From Stomorhina lunata (taxonomy: Eukaryota > Arthropoda > Insecta > Diptera > Rhiniidae), in the NCBI GenBank assembly GCA_933228675.1, contig OW121742.1:35102218-35166217 (forward strand): a stretch of DNA of 64,000 bases. Reading direction: 5' to 3'. Both the position numbers and the translations under genes were made by a program. Of the stretch, positions 46,531 through 57,494 are shown piece by piece. A model generated the notes under the pieces. The model was not told where the DNA came from. It saw nothing but the letters and a program-made list of their open reading frames with translations, and ran no database searches. Positions within the stretch are counted from its first letter, which is position 1, and every line of letters starts with the position of its first letter.

Positions 46531-46803
46531 GTTTAATAAATTGTGCTTAAGCTTTCAGAGAAAAGCTTTTTAAATCAAGCTTTGAGATTTAAAACATTTC
46601 AACCACATTTTCACCTCTACAGACCCACTGTCCCACACTGTGTAATAAAGAAACAATCAACCGACACCACACACATATACAAAACTGTCACCGTGAGGGA
46701 AAGAAAAGCAAAATATTTTTTATATTAGAGTGAGGTTTTTTTTTTTGAGAATTGATGATGGGCAACTTTATGTTGTTGCTTTGCCGGGCCGAGTAGTACT
46801 TAC

Positions 46804-48180
46804 ATCACTGGTGTGTGAAGAGGAGGCTGCCGATGATGAGAGTAGGCCACCAACAATGTTACCATTACCCCCCACAATATGTCCATTGGCGACGAGAACA
46901 CCGCCACAACTACCACCAACACCATTGTCGGCATGTTGTTGTTCATCATGACCATCATCGCCGCAATTGCTGTTGCTGTAGTTGGTTTCGTTGTCTGTGT
47001 CCAAATGCTTAAAATAGAAAATGGCACAATTTTTCGATTTGCGATTTGAACGATTGAATTTTGAAATATCTGAGGAATGATGGTGTTCATGATGTTTGCG
47101 CAATACTGTAGGCGATTTGTTGCTGTTATTATTGTGGTGTGAATGGTGTTTGTTGTGATTGTAGTAGTTTTTGTGACTATTTGGGGAAATAATGGCAATA
47201 TTTTTTTGTTTTAATGCAAGACCACCGTTAATTTTATGTTGTTGCTGTTGCTGCTGCGGCTGATGGTGCTGGAGATGTTGTGGATTACTTTCATTGTCTG
47301 TTGCTAATAATTTGTGTGTTGTTGTGGTGTTGGCAATTTTCTTATTGTGGTGCTGTTGTTTGCTGTTGCCTTTGGTGGAATCACCATTTAATAGTGTTGA
47401 GCCGTTTTGTATAAAGCTGTTATTACTCATGCTGTCACTATTATTACCACTATTACTGTTACTGTGTGTAAGACTATTGTTGGGGCTAGTATTTGCCGTG
47501 TTGCTGCTGCCGTTACTACTTGTCGTAGAAGTGGCAACAGTTGAGCCTAAAGATTGTGTTGCCGAGCTTGTTGTTGAACCTGTTGTCATGGCGTTTTGTG
47601 TAATTGCCATAAGGGTTACTCTTTGTTGTTGATGATGCTGCTGCTGCTGGTGTTGTTGTTGCTGATAACGACTATGTTGCAAGTTTTCTTTGAGTAAATT
47701 TACTGCTGCCGTGGTTTGCATGTCATTTATTTCACAACTTTCTAGTTCACTAGTAGTGTTTGATGCTGTTAATGTTGTATTATTAAAATTGTTATTAAAT
47801 TTAGCTAAATTTATTTGTGTTACACTGCCACAAATTGTGGAACGTTTGCTGTTGCCACAAATGTTATTATACAACAAAGGCTTAAATAGAGCTTTTGGTG
47901 TAGAACGTTGTCGGCGTTGTATGGTTTCGAGATCAGAACTTTCAGAATCTGCCTCGAAATCGGTTAATGTAACAGTGCCTTTATGTTGTGCAGCCGCTGA
48001 GGATCGTCCACTCGAAGAACGATCAAATGTGACTAGGAGTTTGGTGTAGCCTAATTGATTTTTCCTATTAGGACTATCGATTTCGTCTTCATCGTCGCCG
48101 TCTTCGGCTTCTTCTTCGATTTCGACGTCGTTATCGTTGTCTTCTTCACAATCGTCGATGTCAACGTCCTCGCAATCAAT
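46804..48180 (-). CDS. Internal coding exon B, large low-complexity exon (459 codons)
   Basis: The second exon found of the minus-strand gene. The acceptor is AAAAAAATAG|ATT with an in-frame TAG in the intron; the donor is AGTGAT|GTAAGTACT. The length is 1377 bp and both junctions are phase 0, matching exon A. The first 40 or so residues are acidic. They are followed by an ordinary-looking segment (GYTKLLVTFDRSSSGR at about residues 44-59, then FEADSESSDLE and LFKPLLYNNICG) that is the best search query in the gene. Next come Gln/His (172-186 and 301-314), Ser/Thr/Asn (200-275) and His/Asn (337-368) tracts. A basic-aromatic island, RKSKNCAIFYFKHLDTDNE, sits near residues 380-398, and the exon ends with a Gly/Ser/Ala stretch. 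Basic RSNRKSK could be a weak nuclear signal, but that is a guess. No enzyme motif is visible. Confidence 0.82.
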
Positions 48181-48181
48181 C

Positions 48182-50649
48182 TATTTTTTTGGTTTTGAAT
48201 TAAGATATAGATTGTGGTAACAATTAAACATAAATAAAATTTGTATAAATTTCGGAAAGAGGAAAGTATTACTTAGAGGTTTAGGGGGAATAACTGGATT
48301 GGATCTAAGCTTTAATTTAAATTGGCAGCAATAACGTAAAACTCCTTATCGCATGTCAAACGTTTGAGAATGGTTTCCAAATACTTAGAAAATTATTTGT
48401 GTTGAAGTTATTATACTTTCACAAGCTTTTGCTTTGTAAGCTTTATTAAAAATAAGAGTAGTAAAATTCTTCATCGAAGTTTAAAAAAAAAAAATGTTCT
48501 GAACAAAAACTTTTATACTGAGAGCTTTAAAAATTCTTATACACAAAGTTCGCTCCATTAATTTATATGAAAGCTTTCATTTAAAAAGTCTAAAACTGTT
48601 AAAATTGTCAATAAAATTGTTTATATTGTTTACAAGCAACTTGGCTCTAGCTTTTAAAAACTAAAATTTGTAAAAGCTTTAATGTAAAAATTTGGAAAAA
48701 ACTAAATATTATTAATTTTTGTGGAAAGCTTTGCGAGAGAATTCATCAACTTACAGATCTGATAAGTTTTATTAAAATGTTTATTTATAGTTTAATGAAT
48801 TTAACTACGTAAATGTCACAAGTTCTTGATTCAAACCAGTTTTTTGACTTTAAAAAGCTTTTGTGTAAAAAAAGCTTTAAGAAAGAATTTTTGAAGCTTT
48901 AAATAAATGGAAAAAGCATTCTGAATAAAAAGCATTCTCTATAGTTTAAATATAGAGTTGAAAGCTTTTAAATATAATTATTTAAATAATTCTTGTTTAA
49001 AACAAGTTTTTTGACCTTGAAAAGCTTTTGTGTAAAAAAAGCTGTAAGAAAGAAGGAATATTTGAAACTTTAAATTAATGGAAAAAGCTTTCGAAAGAAA
49101 GGATTTTTGAAGCTTTAAATTATTGAAAACTTTCCAAAAAATGAGTTAAAACTAAAAGTATTCAGAAAAGTTATCACATATAAAGCTTTTAAAAATAATT
49201 ATTTAAATAAGCTTTTTAATTAACTTTCTTACTAAGAACTTTTTTAATAAAAGCTTTAAATGAAGACTTTTTACTAAAGCTTTTAATAAAAGAAAACCTT
49301 TCGAAATAAGTGTTTTTTTATTAAACTTTTGAACGAATGTTTTTATTAAAGCCTTTAAACTGTGACAAACTTTCTAATAAAGTTTTTGGATTGACAGTTT
49401 TTAACTCATCTTTTAATAAAAATTTAAAATTTTTAGTTGCATGTAAGCTTTTTATAAAGCTTAATATAAATAATTTAATAAAGCTTTGCAAATAGAGCAA
49501 TAAAACTAATTTATTAAAAATTGCTTTTATACTGAAAGTTGTTTAGTAAAGCTTTTGAATTAAAAGCACCTTATACAACTTAAGCTTTCATTCAAAATGC
49601 TTAAGCAAAATTGATATCTAAAAGCCATTTATTTAACTTTATGTAATAAAGCTTTCAAAATAAAAGCCTTTTGACAAAACCTTTAAACATTAAAGACATT
49701 AAAGCTTTTAATTAATAAGTCACACCAAGTGGTTTAGTGAAGCTTTCAAAATAAACTCTGAAAAATCAAACTGAAATTTAAGGTTCAACCAAGCGATTGA
49801 TGAATAAATCTTTTGAATCTAAAGCTTTAAAAAATACTGATTCCACGAGAAATATTTTAAAAAATTTTAAAACTAAAAGCTTTTAAATTAAAAACATTTA
49901 ATAAAATTTTAAAATTATTAAATGGGAATTTTATCTCTTAACTCGAAACTTTCAAAAACGACTAAAAATGTAAAAGTGGAAAAGCTTTCTAAAAACTTCA
50001 ATTAATCCTTCGAGAATTTTCAGAATTCAGTAAAAACTTTAAGTTATGAAAGCTTTAGATTTACAATTATACGCTTTTAGAAAAATTTTTAAATAAAAGC
50101 TTTTAGTAAAGCGTCCAAATTAAAGCTTTTAGTAAAGCTGTAAAATAAAAACTTTTAGTAAAGCTTTTAAATTTAATATTTAAGTACAGCTTTTTATAAA
50201 GCAAACATTTAAAAAAGCTTTTACTGAATTTATAAAAGCTTTAGGTTTTAAATTATATGCTTTTAGTGAACCTTTCAAATAAAAGCTTTTAGTAAGGCTA
50301 CCAAATCAAAGCTTTTAGTAAAGCTAAATAAGTAAAACTTAAAAAATGCATTTATAAAAATTATAAAAGCTTTAGATTTTATATTATACGTTTTTTTTTA
50401 ATATTAAAAGAAAAGCTTTTAGTAAAGCTACAAAATTAAAGCATTTAGTAAGGCTTTCAATTTAAAACTTTCAAATTAAAGCCTTTAGTAAAGCTTTCAA
50501 ATTTTTTATTTAAGTAAAGCTTTTAAATAAGCTTTTATGAGAGCTTTAGATTTCAAATTATGCCCTTTAATTAAATTATACCCTTTAATTAAAAAATAAT
50601 CTTTAAATATTTTTTAAGTAAAGCTTTTAAATAAGCTTTTATGAAAGCT
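48182..50649. other. Intronic AAAGCTTT-rich DNA
   Basis: AAGCTT-containing words recur every few tens of bases without a strict period, grading into the 27-bp array. No ORF. Confidence 0.55.
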
Positions 50650-51040
50650 TTAGATTTTAAATTATACGCTTTTAGTGAAGCATTAAAATAAAAGCTTTTA
50701 GTAAAGCTTTCATATTAAAGCTTTTTAGTAAAGCTTTCGTATTAAAGCTTTTTGGTAAAGCTTTCATATTAAAGCTTTTTAGTAAAGATTTCATATTAAA
50801 GCTTTTTAGTAAAGCTTTCATATTAAAGCTTTTTAGTAAAGCTTTTATATTAAGGCTTTTTAGTAAAGCTTTCATATTAAAGCTTTTTAGTGAAGCTTTC
50901 ATATAAAAGCTTTTTAGTAAAGATTTCATATTAAAGCTTTTTAGTAAAGCTTTCATATTAAAGCTTTTTAGTAAAGCTTTCATATTAAGGCTTTTTAGTA
51001 AAGCTTTCATATTAAAGCTTTTTAGTAAAGCTTTCAACTT
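50650..51040 (+). repeat. 27-bp tandem repeat rich in AAAGCTTT
   Basis: About 14 copies of TTTAGTAAAGCTTTCATATT plus AAAGCTT. Because 27 is divisible by three, the minus strand reads as an artificial nonapeptide repeat (KALLKSFNM). It is derived from the surrounding AAAGCTTT-rich DNA of the intron between exons A and B. Confidence 0.92.
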
Positions 51041-52007
51041 TAATATTTAAGTAATGCTTTTAATAAACCTTTAAATAAAACTTTATGTAACAATTTTAAT
51101 TAGGCTTTTAGTAATGCTTTAAAGTTAAATCATTTAGAAAAGCTTTTAAATTAAAAGTAAAGCTTGAAAACTAAAGCTTTTAGTAAAGGTTTTAAATTAA
51201 AAGTTGTTTATAAAGCTTTCAAACTAAAAGCTTTAGAAAAATTTAAAAATTTTTGAAATCAAAATATTTCTCTTTAGAAAAAAATTGTTTTAAAATTTCT
51301 TGACATATCAAACGTTTGACTTTTGCGATTTCTAGAAGCACTATTGCCATTTTCTGATTCCTACAATATGGCATACTTTGGGTTTCCTGTTTTGTTTTCT
51401 TTCTCCATTTAACAAAAATTTTGTTACATTTACTTTAAAAATTAAACTATATAATTTTACATGCCCCCGGTTTACACTTAACAAAATAAATTGACAGTTC
51501 TCTGGGGACATTTATGGGTAATGTCAACCTTTTTTATACGGAAAAAAATTTAAATTTTGAAAAATATCCCATAATATTAAGAAATTAGTTTAACTCAAAA
51601 AGAAAAATCAGTTAGTTTTTATAACAAATTACATCATTTAAAGAAAAAAAAAAGTTGACAATAGTTTTGCATGCATTAAGTTAAAAAAATATTTATACAA
51701 ACATGATTTTTGTTTCCAGTTCAAAAATGCAAACAGAAAAAACACTTTGGAAAAACTGATATATAAACGTTGGAAAAACTCTTGTTACGAATGCAATTGT
51801 TATTTGTCTGTAAACTTAAGTTTTTTTTTAGTTTTTTGTTGATTTTTTGGTTGGCATACATAAATAATTGTTAGGAAAACTTAAATCAAAAATAAAAATA
51901 GAAAAAAGACTTAAACTTAAATTTATAGAAGTAATAGTAAATTGTAGTACCAGAAATTGAAATAGATAAAGTTTTGGAAAAAATATATGTTACGAAACTA
52001 AACTTAC
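51041..52007. other. Intronic AT-rich DNA next to exon A
   Basis: After the last AAAGCTTT words (to about 51240), nothing is recognised up to the donor site of exon A. Confidence 0.5.
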
Positions 52008-52475
52008 CTTAGTTTGAATACAATCACGATGAGAAGAAGATTGAAGATGATGTTGCTGTTGCTGTTGTTGCTGACGATGATGACGAGAAGACACGTTTAT
52101 CGTTTGGTTTTCGTCGATGTCACTTGAATGACAATCTCGATGTTTTAGTTGTTGTTTTTGATGCTGTTTCTTTTGAATGTTAGGATGATGTTGCAAACGT
52201 TGCTGTTGCTGGTGATTGTTGTAGCTATGTTGCTGCTGCTGCTGGTGGTGGTGGTGGTGTAGCTGTTGCAAGTCGTCTTCTTCTTCTTCGTCGTCGTCGT
52301 TATATGACAATGAATTATGTGTTATGTCACTTTCTAAATCGGAAGCCACATCATTTAAATCATCTTCAGTGGCGCCATCTTCATGTTCATCATCATTAGC
52401 ATTTAAACAATCATCGGAGTAATCAATCGAATCATCAATATCTTCACTATCTAAATCCTCATTAGTTAAATTGCC
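52008..52475 (-). CDS. Internal coding exon A, acidic then Gln/His-rich (156 codons)
   Basis: This is the most upstream exon found of a minus-strand gene. The 3' splice site reads TTTCATTTTAG|GGC, with an in-frame TAG just inside the intron. The 5' splice site is AAG|GTAAGTTT, a near-perfect donor. Both junctions are phase 0 and the length, 468 bp, is divisible by three. Residues 1-68 are very rich in Asp and Glu, ending in a DDDEEEEDD run. Residues 70-112 and 132-145 are His/Gln runs encoded by mixed CAG/CAA/CAT codons, and the exon ends CIQTK. No signal peptide or membrane segment is visible, so an intracellular protein is inferred. The family is not recognised. The start codon must lie in an upstream exon, because there is no ATG before the acidic block. 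Function is unknown. Confidence 0.78.
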
Positions 52476-53239
52476 CTAAAATGAAAGAAAAAATAAAACA
52501 AATCATTAAAGCTTCTTCCTTTCTAATATCTTAAATCTCGAAATTGCAATGAAACGGCAACTCTTTTTTTTTCAAATAAACTTTTTTCAAATAAACCCTC
52601 AAAAATCATGTTTGATTTGTTTACATTTTGTTTTCAATAAAACTAAATTTAAATTGCTAAAATTTTGCCAAAAAAAAATACAATACGTTTTTCTTATACC
52701 TTATAAAGTATGACATCTTATTGCAAAAAAAGCTTATATTATTTAAGCAGTTAGATTTTAGGTTTAAAGTCTTAGAGAACCGAAAAAAGGCACTCAACCA
52801 TCTAGGCCATTTGTACAACAAGTTCCGTCAGTATGTTGGCCAAATTAAGTTGTACATTTGCTAAATTTTTTCCTATTTCTTTCTTGGTTTGGTTTTTTGA
52901 AGGCACCAGAAATAAAAATTGTAATCAGATTTGTTAACAATAATCGATGGCTTAAGAGGAAAAAAAGTCCAAACTATAAAAATTTTGCTAATGTGAAATA
53001 AATAAATAAATAAAACTGTGGGAAAATGAACAACAATTTTGATTGAGGTTAAAGCAAATGAGACTAATAGGAATTCGAGGTACATATAAAGTAATTTCCT
53101 GGTTAAAATTAAAAGCTTTTAATAAGGCTTTCAAAGCTTTCAGACCGAGGCCCTATGTTTCACCATCAATTAATGGACTAAATTTATAAAGCTTTCAAAC
53201 CAAAAGCTTTTAATAATGGTAAAACTGAAAGCTTCCAAG
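52476..53239. other. AT-rich DNA upstream of exon A
   Basis: Intron in the direction of the missing upstream exons. Nothing else is recognised. Confidence 0.5.
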
Positions 53240-54147
53240 TAGGGTAGAAGGGGGAGCATTTGCCACTTTTTTTTTAAAGTGTTCTCTCCCTACCGGGAGA
53301 GTTATCACAATTTTTTTTATATATGTTAGCTTTAAAATGTGTTGGTTCAGATTGCCTACGGTTTTTCTTTATGTATTAAATTTAAAAAATAGCAAATTAA
53401 CTAAAAGTGGCCAATGTGCCCCACCCATGGGGCACATTTGCCAATAAGTTGGGTACAAAAAAGAAGTAAAAAAATTGTTGTAATAAAGTAAATTTTTATT
53501 GCTATAAAGCTTAAATATACAAAACAAACGAACCAAAAAATTAATTCAAGTTCATTTCACATGGATAAATTAAACAAAACAGTAAAAAATTCAGAGATCA
53601 AAATTTAAACTATTGGGCCTCTGTTAACATTGTACTGTGACATATCAACATTAAAAAAAAATTGTTAAGATGGAAGATGGAATGGACCTTGGAACCAAAA
53701 TATGATATCCTTTTTAGGGATATTACGAATGTCAAAAAAATGTCGACGAGTAGCTATGTTATATATGTATGGCAAATATGCCCCAGGTAGAGTCCTTAGA
53801 TGTAAAGAACAATTTTTCACATAAGAAATAGATTTATTGATAAAAACTTAAAGTATTTGTTGTCAATACCATATTGTTTATTAAACTAATGAAAAATTTC
53901 TTAGGATAACAAAAAACTAAGGAAAATATTACAAAAATACTTGTAGCAAAATATTTTTTCAGGATCTGCTAAAACAGTAAATCACGCATGATGTTTTAAA
54001 TATGAAAGCTACAGCTTTCATATTTCACATATAGAATATCAATGATAAACAATTATAAAATCGATTACAGCATCAAAAAAGATAAGTTAGTTTTTAAGAA
54101 AATTAGTGGTGGCAAATGCGCCCCTATGGCAAATGGTCCCTACCCTA
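53240..54147. mobile_element. TIR-bounded element (about 0.9 kb) with repeated GGGGCACATTTGCC words
   Basis: The left end TAGGGTAGAAGGGGGAGCAT then TTGCCAC. The right end, inverted, TAGGGTAGGGACCATTTGCC. Both begin with TA, as in TA-inserting elements. At least five internal words of the type GGCAAATGTGCCCC occur in both orientations (about 53264, 53410, 53436, 53770 and 54110), one pair forming a hairpin around ACCCA. There is no ORF of useful length, so it is probably a non-autonomous DNA transposon. The superfamily is not assigned. Confidence 0.65.
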
Positions 54148-55120
54148 CTTGAGATATTCTAAAATTGTTTGGTACGAAGAATTTATTTAAATTTAATAAA
54201 GCTTTCAAGCTAAACAAACCTACTTTAACATTTAAAGAGATACTTTAAAATAGTTTTTTGGTTAGAATTGCATAAACTTTGACAAAACAGAAGCTCATCA
54301 TGATAAACAAATTTTTATTTACTTAAATTTTTCAAAAATTTATATATAAAAGTTTATTTTTATAAAAAGCTCTATCTCAAAAAAAATTATTTTTGCTAAT
54401 TTTAGCTACATTTGAAACTGAAAAGCTCCATTTTACAAATAATCGCGATAATTAACTCCAATAGATTATTTGGTCAAAGCTCATGTCTGTTAAAATATAC
54501 TCCAATGTTATAAAAAAGCTTCGTCATTACTTTTGAAGGAATAAGCTTCATTATTACTATTGTGAATTAGTTTTTGGGCAAATCTTTGATAAAAAGCTCC
54601 ATTAAAGTCCCCATTTATACAAAAACAATTTTTTCCATATAATTAATATTTGTTCAAATTTATCGTTTCAGATCGATTAAGTTAAGGTTGGTTTAAAATA
54701 GAGCTTTTTATGTTTGACAGAAAGCTGATTAATGTGGGGTTTATATAACTCAAGCGTCTAACGATTGAGTGAAATTTACATGTATTTTGTTTTTGTTACA
54801 ATAACAAAGCACATGTACATTTCGCTCAATCGTCAGGCGCTTGAGTTACATAAACCCTACATAAGTCGCCGTTTTGACAAAGAATTGTCCCAAGAGAATT
54901 TTGGTCAAAAAAGCCGTTTAGAAAAAAAATCCATAAAGGTTATTTTTAATAATTTAAAGCCTCGTCAAAAAGCTCCTAATGAAAACAGATTTATATCACT
55001 ATAGAAGCGCTAACTATTTCAAAAGTCCTTCGAACAACAACAAAAGTAAATTTTAAAAAAGTATCATTTTAAGTCCCGAATAAAAAGAGCTTTTGAATAA
55101 AATTTTTAAAAGTTAAAAGT
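54148..55120. other. AT-rich spacer holding the 131-bp hairpin
   Basis: Scattered AAAAAGCTCC/AAAGCTTT words. The ORF at 54765-55004 reads through the hairpin and is not credible. Confidence 0.5.
54732..54862. repeat. 131-bp near-perfect hairpin
   Basis: The left arm GGGTTTATATAACTCAAGCG, TCTAACGATTGAGTGAAAT and ACATGTA pairs with the right arm TACATTTCGCTCAATCGTCA, GGCGCTTGAGTTACATAAAC and CC. The inner part (TTTGTTA CAA TAACAAA) is also self-complementary. It could be a small MITE or a transcribed hairpin RNA; the sequence cannot decide. Confidence 0.9.
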
Positions 55121-56460
55121 TTTGATTAAAGTAGTACCTTTAAAATTAAAGTAGTACCTTCTAGATTAAAGTAGTACTTTTTAGATTAAAGTAGTGCCTT
55201 TTAGATTAAAGTAGTGCCTTTCAGATTAAAGCAGTACCTTTAAAATTAAAGTAGTACCTTTTAGATTAAAGTAGTACCTTTAAAATGAAAGTAGTACTTT
55301 TTAGATTAAAGTAGTACGTTTTAGAATGAAGTTGTACCTTTTAGATAAAAGTAGTACCTTTTAGATTAAAGCAGTACCTTTTAGATTAAAGTAGTACCTT
55401 TTAGTTCAAAGTAGTACCTTTTAGATTAAAGAAGTACCTTTCAGATTGAAGTAGTACCTTTCAGATTGAAATAGTATCTTTTAGATTAAAGTTGTGCCTT
55501 TTAGATTAAAGCTGTACCTTTTAGATTAAAGTAGTACTTTTTAGATTAAAGCAGTACCTTTTAGATTAAAGTAGTACCTTTTAGATCAAAGTAGTACCTT
55601 TTAGATTAAAGAAGTACCTTTCAGATTGAAGTAGTACCTTTTAGAATAAAGTTGTACCTTTTAGATTAAAGTAGTACCTTTTAGATTAAAGCAGTACTTT
55701 TTAGATTAAAGTAGTGCCTTTTAGATTAAAGTAGTGCCTTTTAGATTAAAGTAGTGCCTTTTAGATTAAAGTAGTACCTTTTGGATTAAAGTAGTACCTT
55801 TAAAATTAAAGTAGTACCTTTTAGATTAAAGTAGTACCTTTTATATTAAAGTAATACCTTTAAAATGAAAGTAGTACCTTTTAGATTAAAGTAGTACGTT
55901 TTAGAATGAAGTTATACATTTTAGATTAAAGTAGTACCTTTTAGATTAAAGCAGTACCTTTTAGATTAAAGAAGTACCTTTTAGATCAAAGTAGTACCTT
56001 TTAGATTAAAGAAGTACCTTTCAGATTGAAGTAGTACCTTTCAGATTGAAGTAGTACCTTTTAGATTAAAGTTGTACCTTTTAGATTAAAGTTGTACCTT
56101 TTAGATTAAAGTTGTACCTTTTAGATTACAGTAGTAATGACTAAATCTAACAGATTTAGGATTAAATGCGAATACTCTTTCTTTTTAAAAAATTAAAGTA
56201 GTATCTTTAAGATTAAAGTAGTGCCTTTAAGATTAAAGAAGTACCTTTAAAATTAAAGCAGTACCTTTAAAAATAAAGTAGTACCTTTTAGATTAAAGTA
56301 GTACATTTAAGATTAAAGTAGTACCTTTTAGATTAAAGTAGTACCTTTTAGATTAAAGTAGTACATTTAAGATTAAAGTAGTACCTTTTAGATTAAAGTA
56401 GTACCTTTTAGATTAAAGTAGTGCCTTTTAGATTAAAGTAGTACCTTTAAAATTCAGTAC
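55121..56460 (+). repeat. 20-bp tandem repeat
   Basis: About 65 copies of TTTTAGATTAAAGTAGTACC in strict 20-bp register. Variants include TTTAAAATTAAAG and GTGCC. About 40 bp of unrelated sequence near 56150-56190 interrupts it, after which the register resumes. Confidence 0.95.
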
Positions 56461-57494
56461 CTTTGTTGAAGAAGTACCTTCCATAATAAATAAGTGCCTT
56501 TTAGAAACTAAATTGTCCACAAATACAAAAGTTTTTTAAGTATATAAGTACTTTTTTCAGCAATTAGTACTATTATGAATAACAAGTTTTTTGTATTAAG
56601 TTCCTTTCTGTTTACAAGATTTTCTAGATTTATTGCCAATCCGTCTATTTCATTATTTCAAAACATTTGAACAATTTTTGTAAAATTTTACTTTACAAAA
56701 AAAACACGAAAAATTAGCTATTTTCTCCCTTCAATCTTTGAAAGCATTAATCAAAATATACCCGTCCATATGTCAAAAACTTTGTTGCCACCGCCAAATA
56801 ATTACTCACTAGGCCTAAATGTCTTGGCCAACTCATAATTACTACATAAGTACAAATAACTAAGCGGCTAAAAACTTAATGAAATCATTCTTAGTCATGA
56901 TCTTCGTATAAGAAATTTGAAAAATCTATAAAAAATGGCCTTCGGCTACTAAAAAATGTAAAAAATTAAAAATATCTTAATAATTTTAGCGTGTGAAAAA
57001 TTTTAGTTAATACGCCTAAAAAAATTGCGTAATGGAGGAGGAGATCGGCAAGAAAAAAAGCTATAAACAAAAAAGCTCTTGATAATTTTATTATTATTTA
57101 TGGTCAATATTTTAGCTTAAAAAATTTTAATAGTTTTTGGTTGAAATTTTTTTGTACGATGAAGAGGAAATTTTCCTTCGTGCTATTATTAATGTTGATG
57201 TAAATTATTTTTGGAATTTTTGAAAGAATTTTTAAATATTTTTGTAATATTTTAATAAATTTGTTTTGAAGAACTTTTTTATTATTTTGGTAATGGGTGT
57301 TTTTTCTACGTTCTAGTCAAATTGGCAGCCAATTAGTTTCAGTTGATGAGAAACTTAACATTTGTTTTAAATTTAGTCAAGGCTAAGGGTGGATAAAAAA
57401 TATTAGGGCTATTTTACAATTATCTTAATATGAGTATGTATTAGTTTATAGATAACTAAAGAAGAAAAAAATAAAAATATTGCCCAAAAGGAAT
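56461..57494. other. AT-rich DNA, nothing recognised
   Basis: Spacer between the 20-bp array and the GTCAAC 31-bp array. No ORF. Confidence 0.5.

Larger units (their letters stand above)
38967..46803 (-). other. Intron between exons B and C (7.8 kb)
   Basis: Defined by the donor GAT|GTAAGTACT and the acceptor GCAG|CTA. It contains two head-to-head 31-bp arrays, listed separately, separated by about 2.4 kb of AT-rich DNA that holds a palindromic element. No additional exon was recognised. Confidence 0.7.
48181..52007 (-). other. Intron between exons A and B (3.8 kb)
   Basis: Defined by AAG|GTAAGTTT and TAG|ATT. It lacks the 31-bp family. Instead, 48400-51250 is crowded with AAAGCTTT-type words, which condense into a regular 27-bp array at 50650-51040. 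The part next to exon A (51250-52007) is plain AT-rich DNA. Confidence 0.75.

Noticed and set aside
46730..47632. Plus-strand ORFs opposite exon B
   Set aside because: Shadows of the minus-strand exon. Leu/Val/Cys-rich because they read Gln/His/Asn codons backwards, and there are no splice or start signals.
47690..48049. 119-codon plus-strand ORF
   Set aside because: Shadow of exon B on the opposite strand.
50672..51037. 121-codon minus-strand ORF made of KALLKSFNM repeats
   Set aside because: It is the translation of a 27-bp tandem repeat inside the intron between exons A and B. The frame is open only because 27 is divisible by three.
54765..55004. 79-codon ORF through the hairpin
   Set aside because: Formed by reading across an inverted repeat; no motif.
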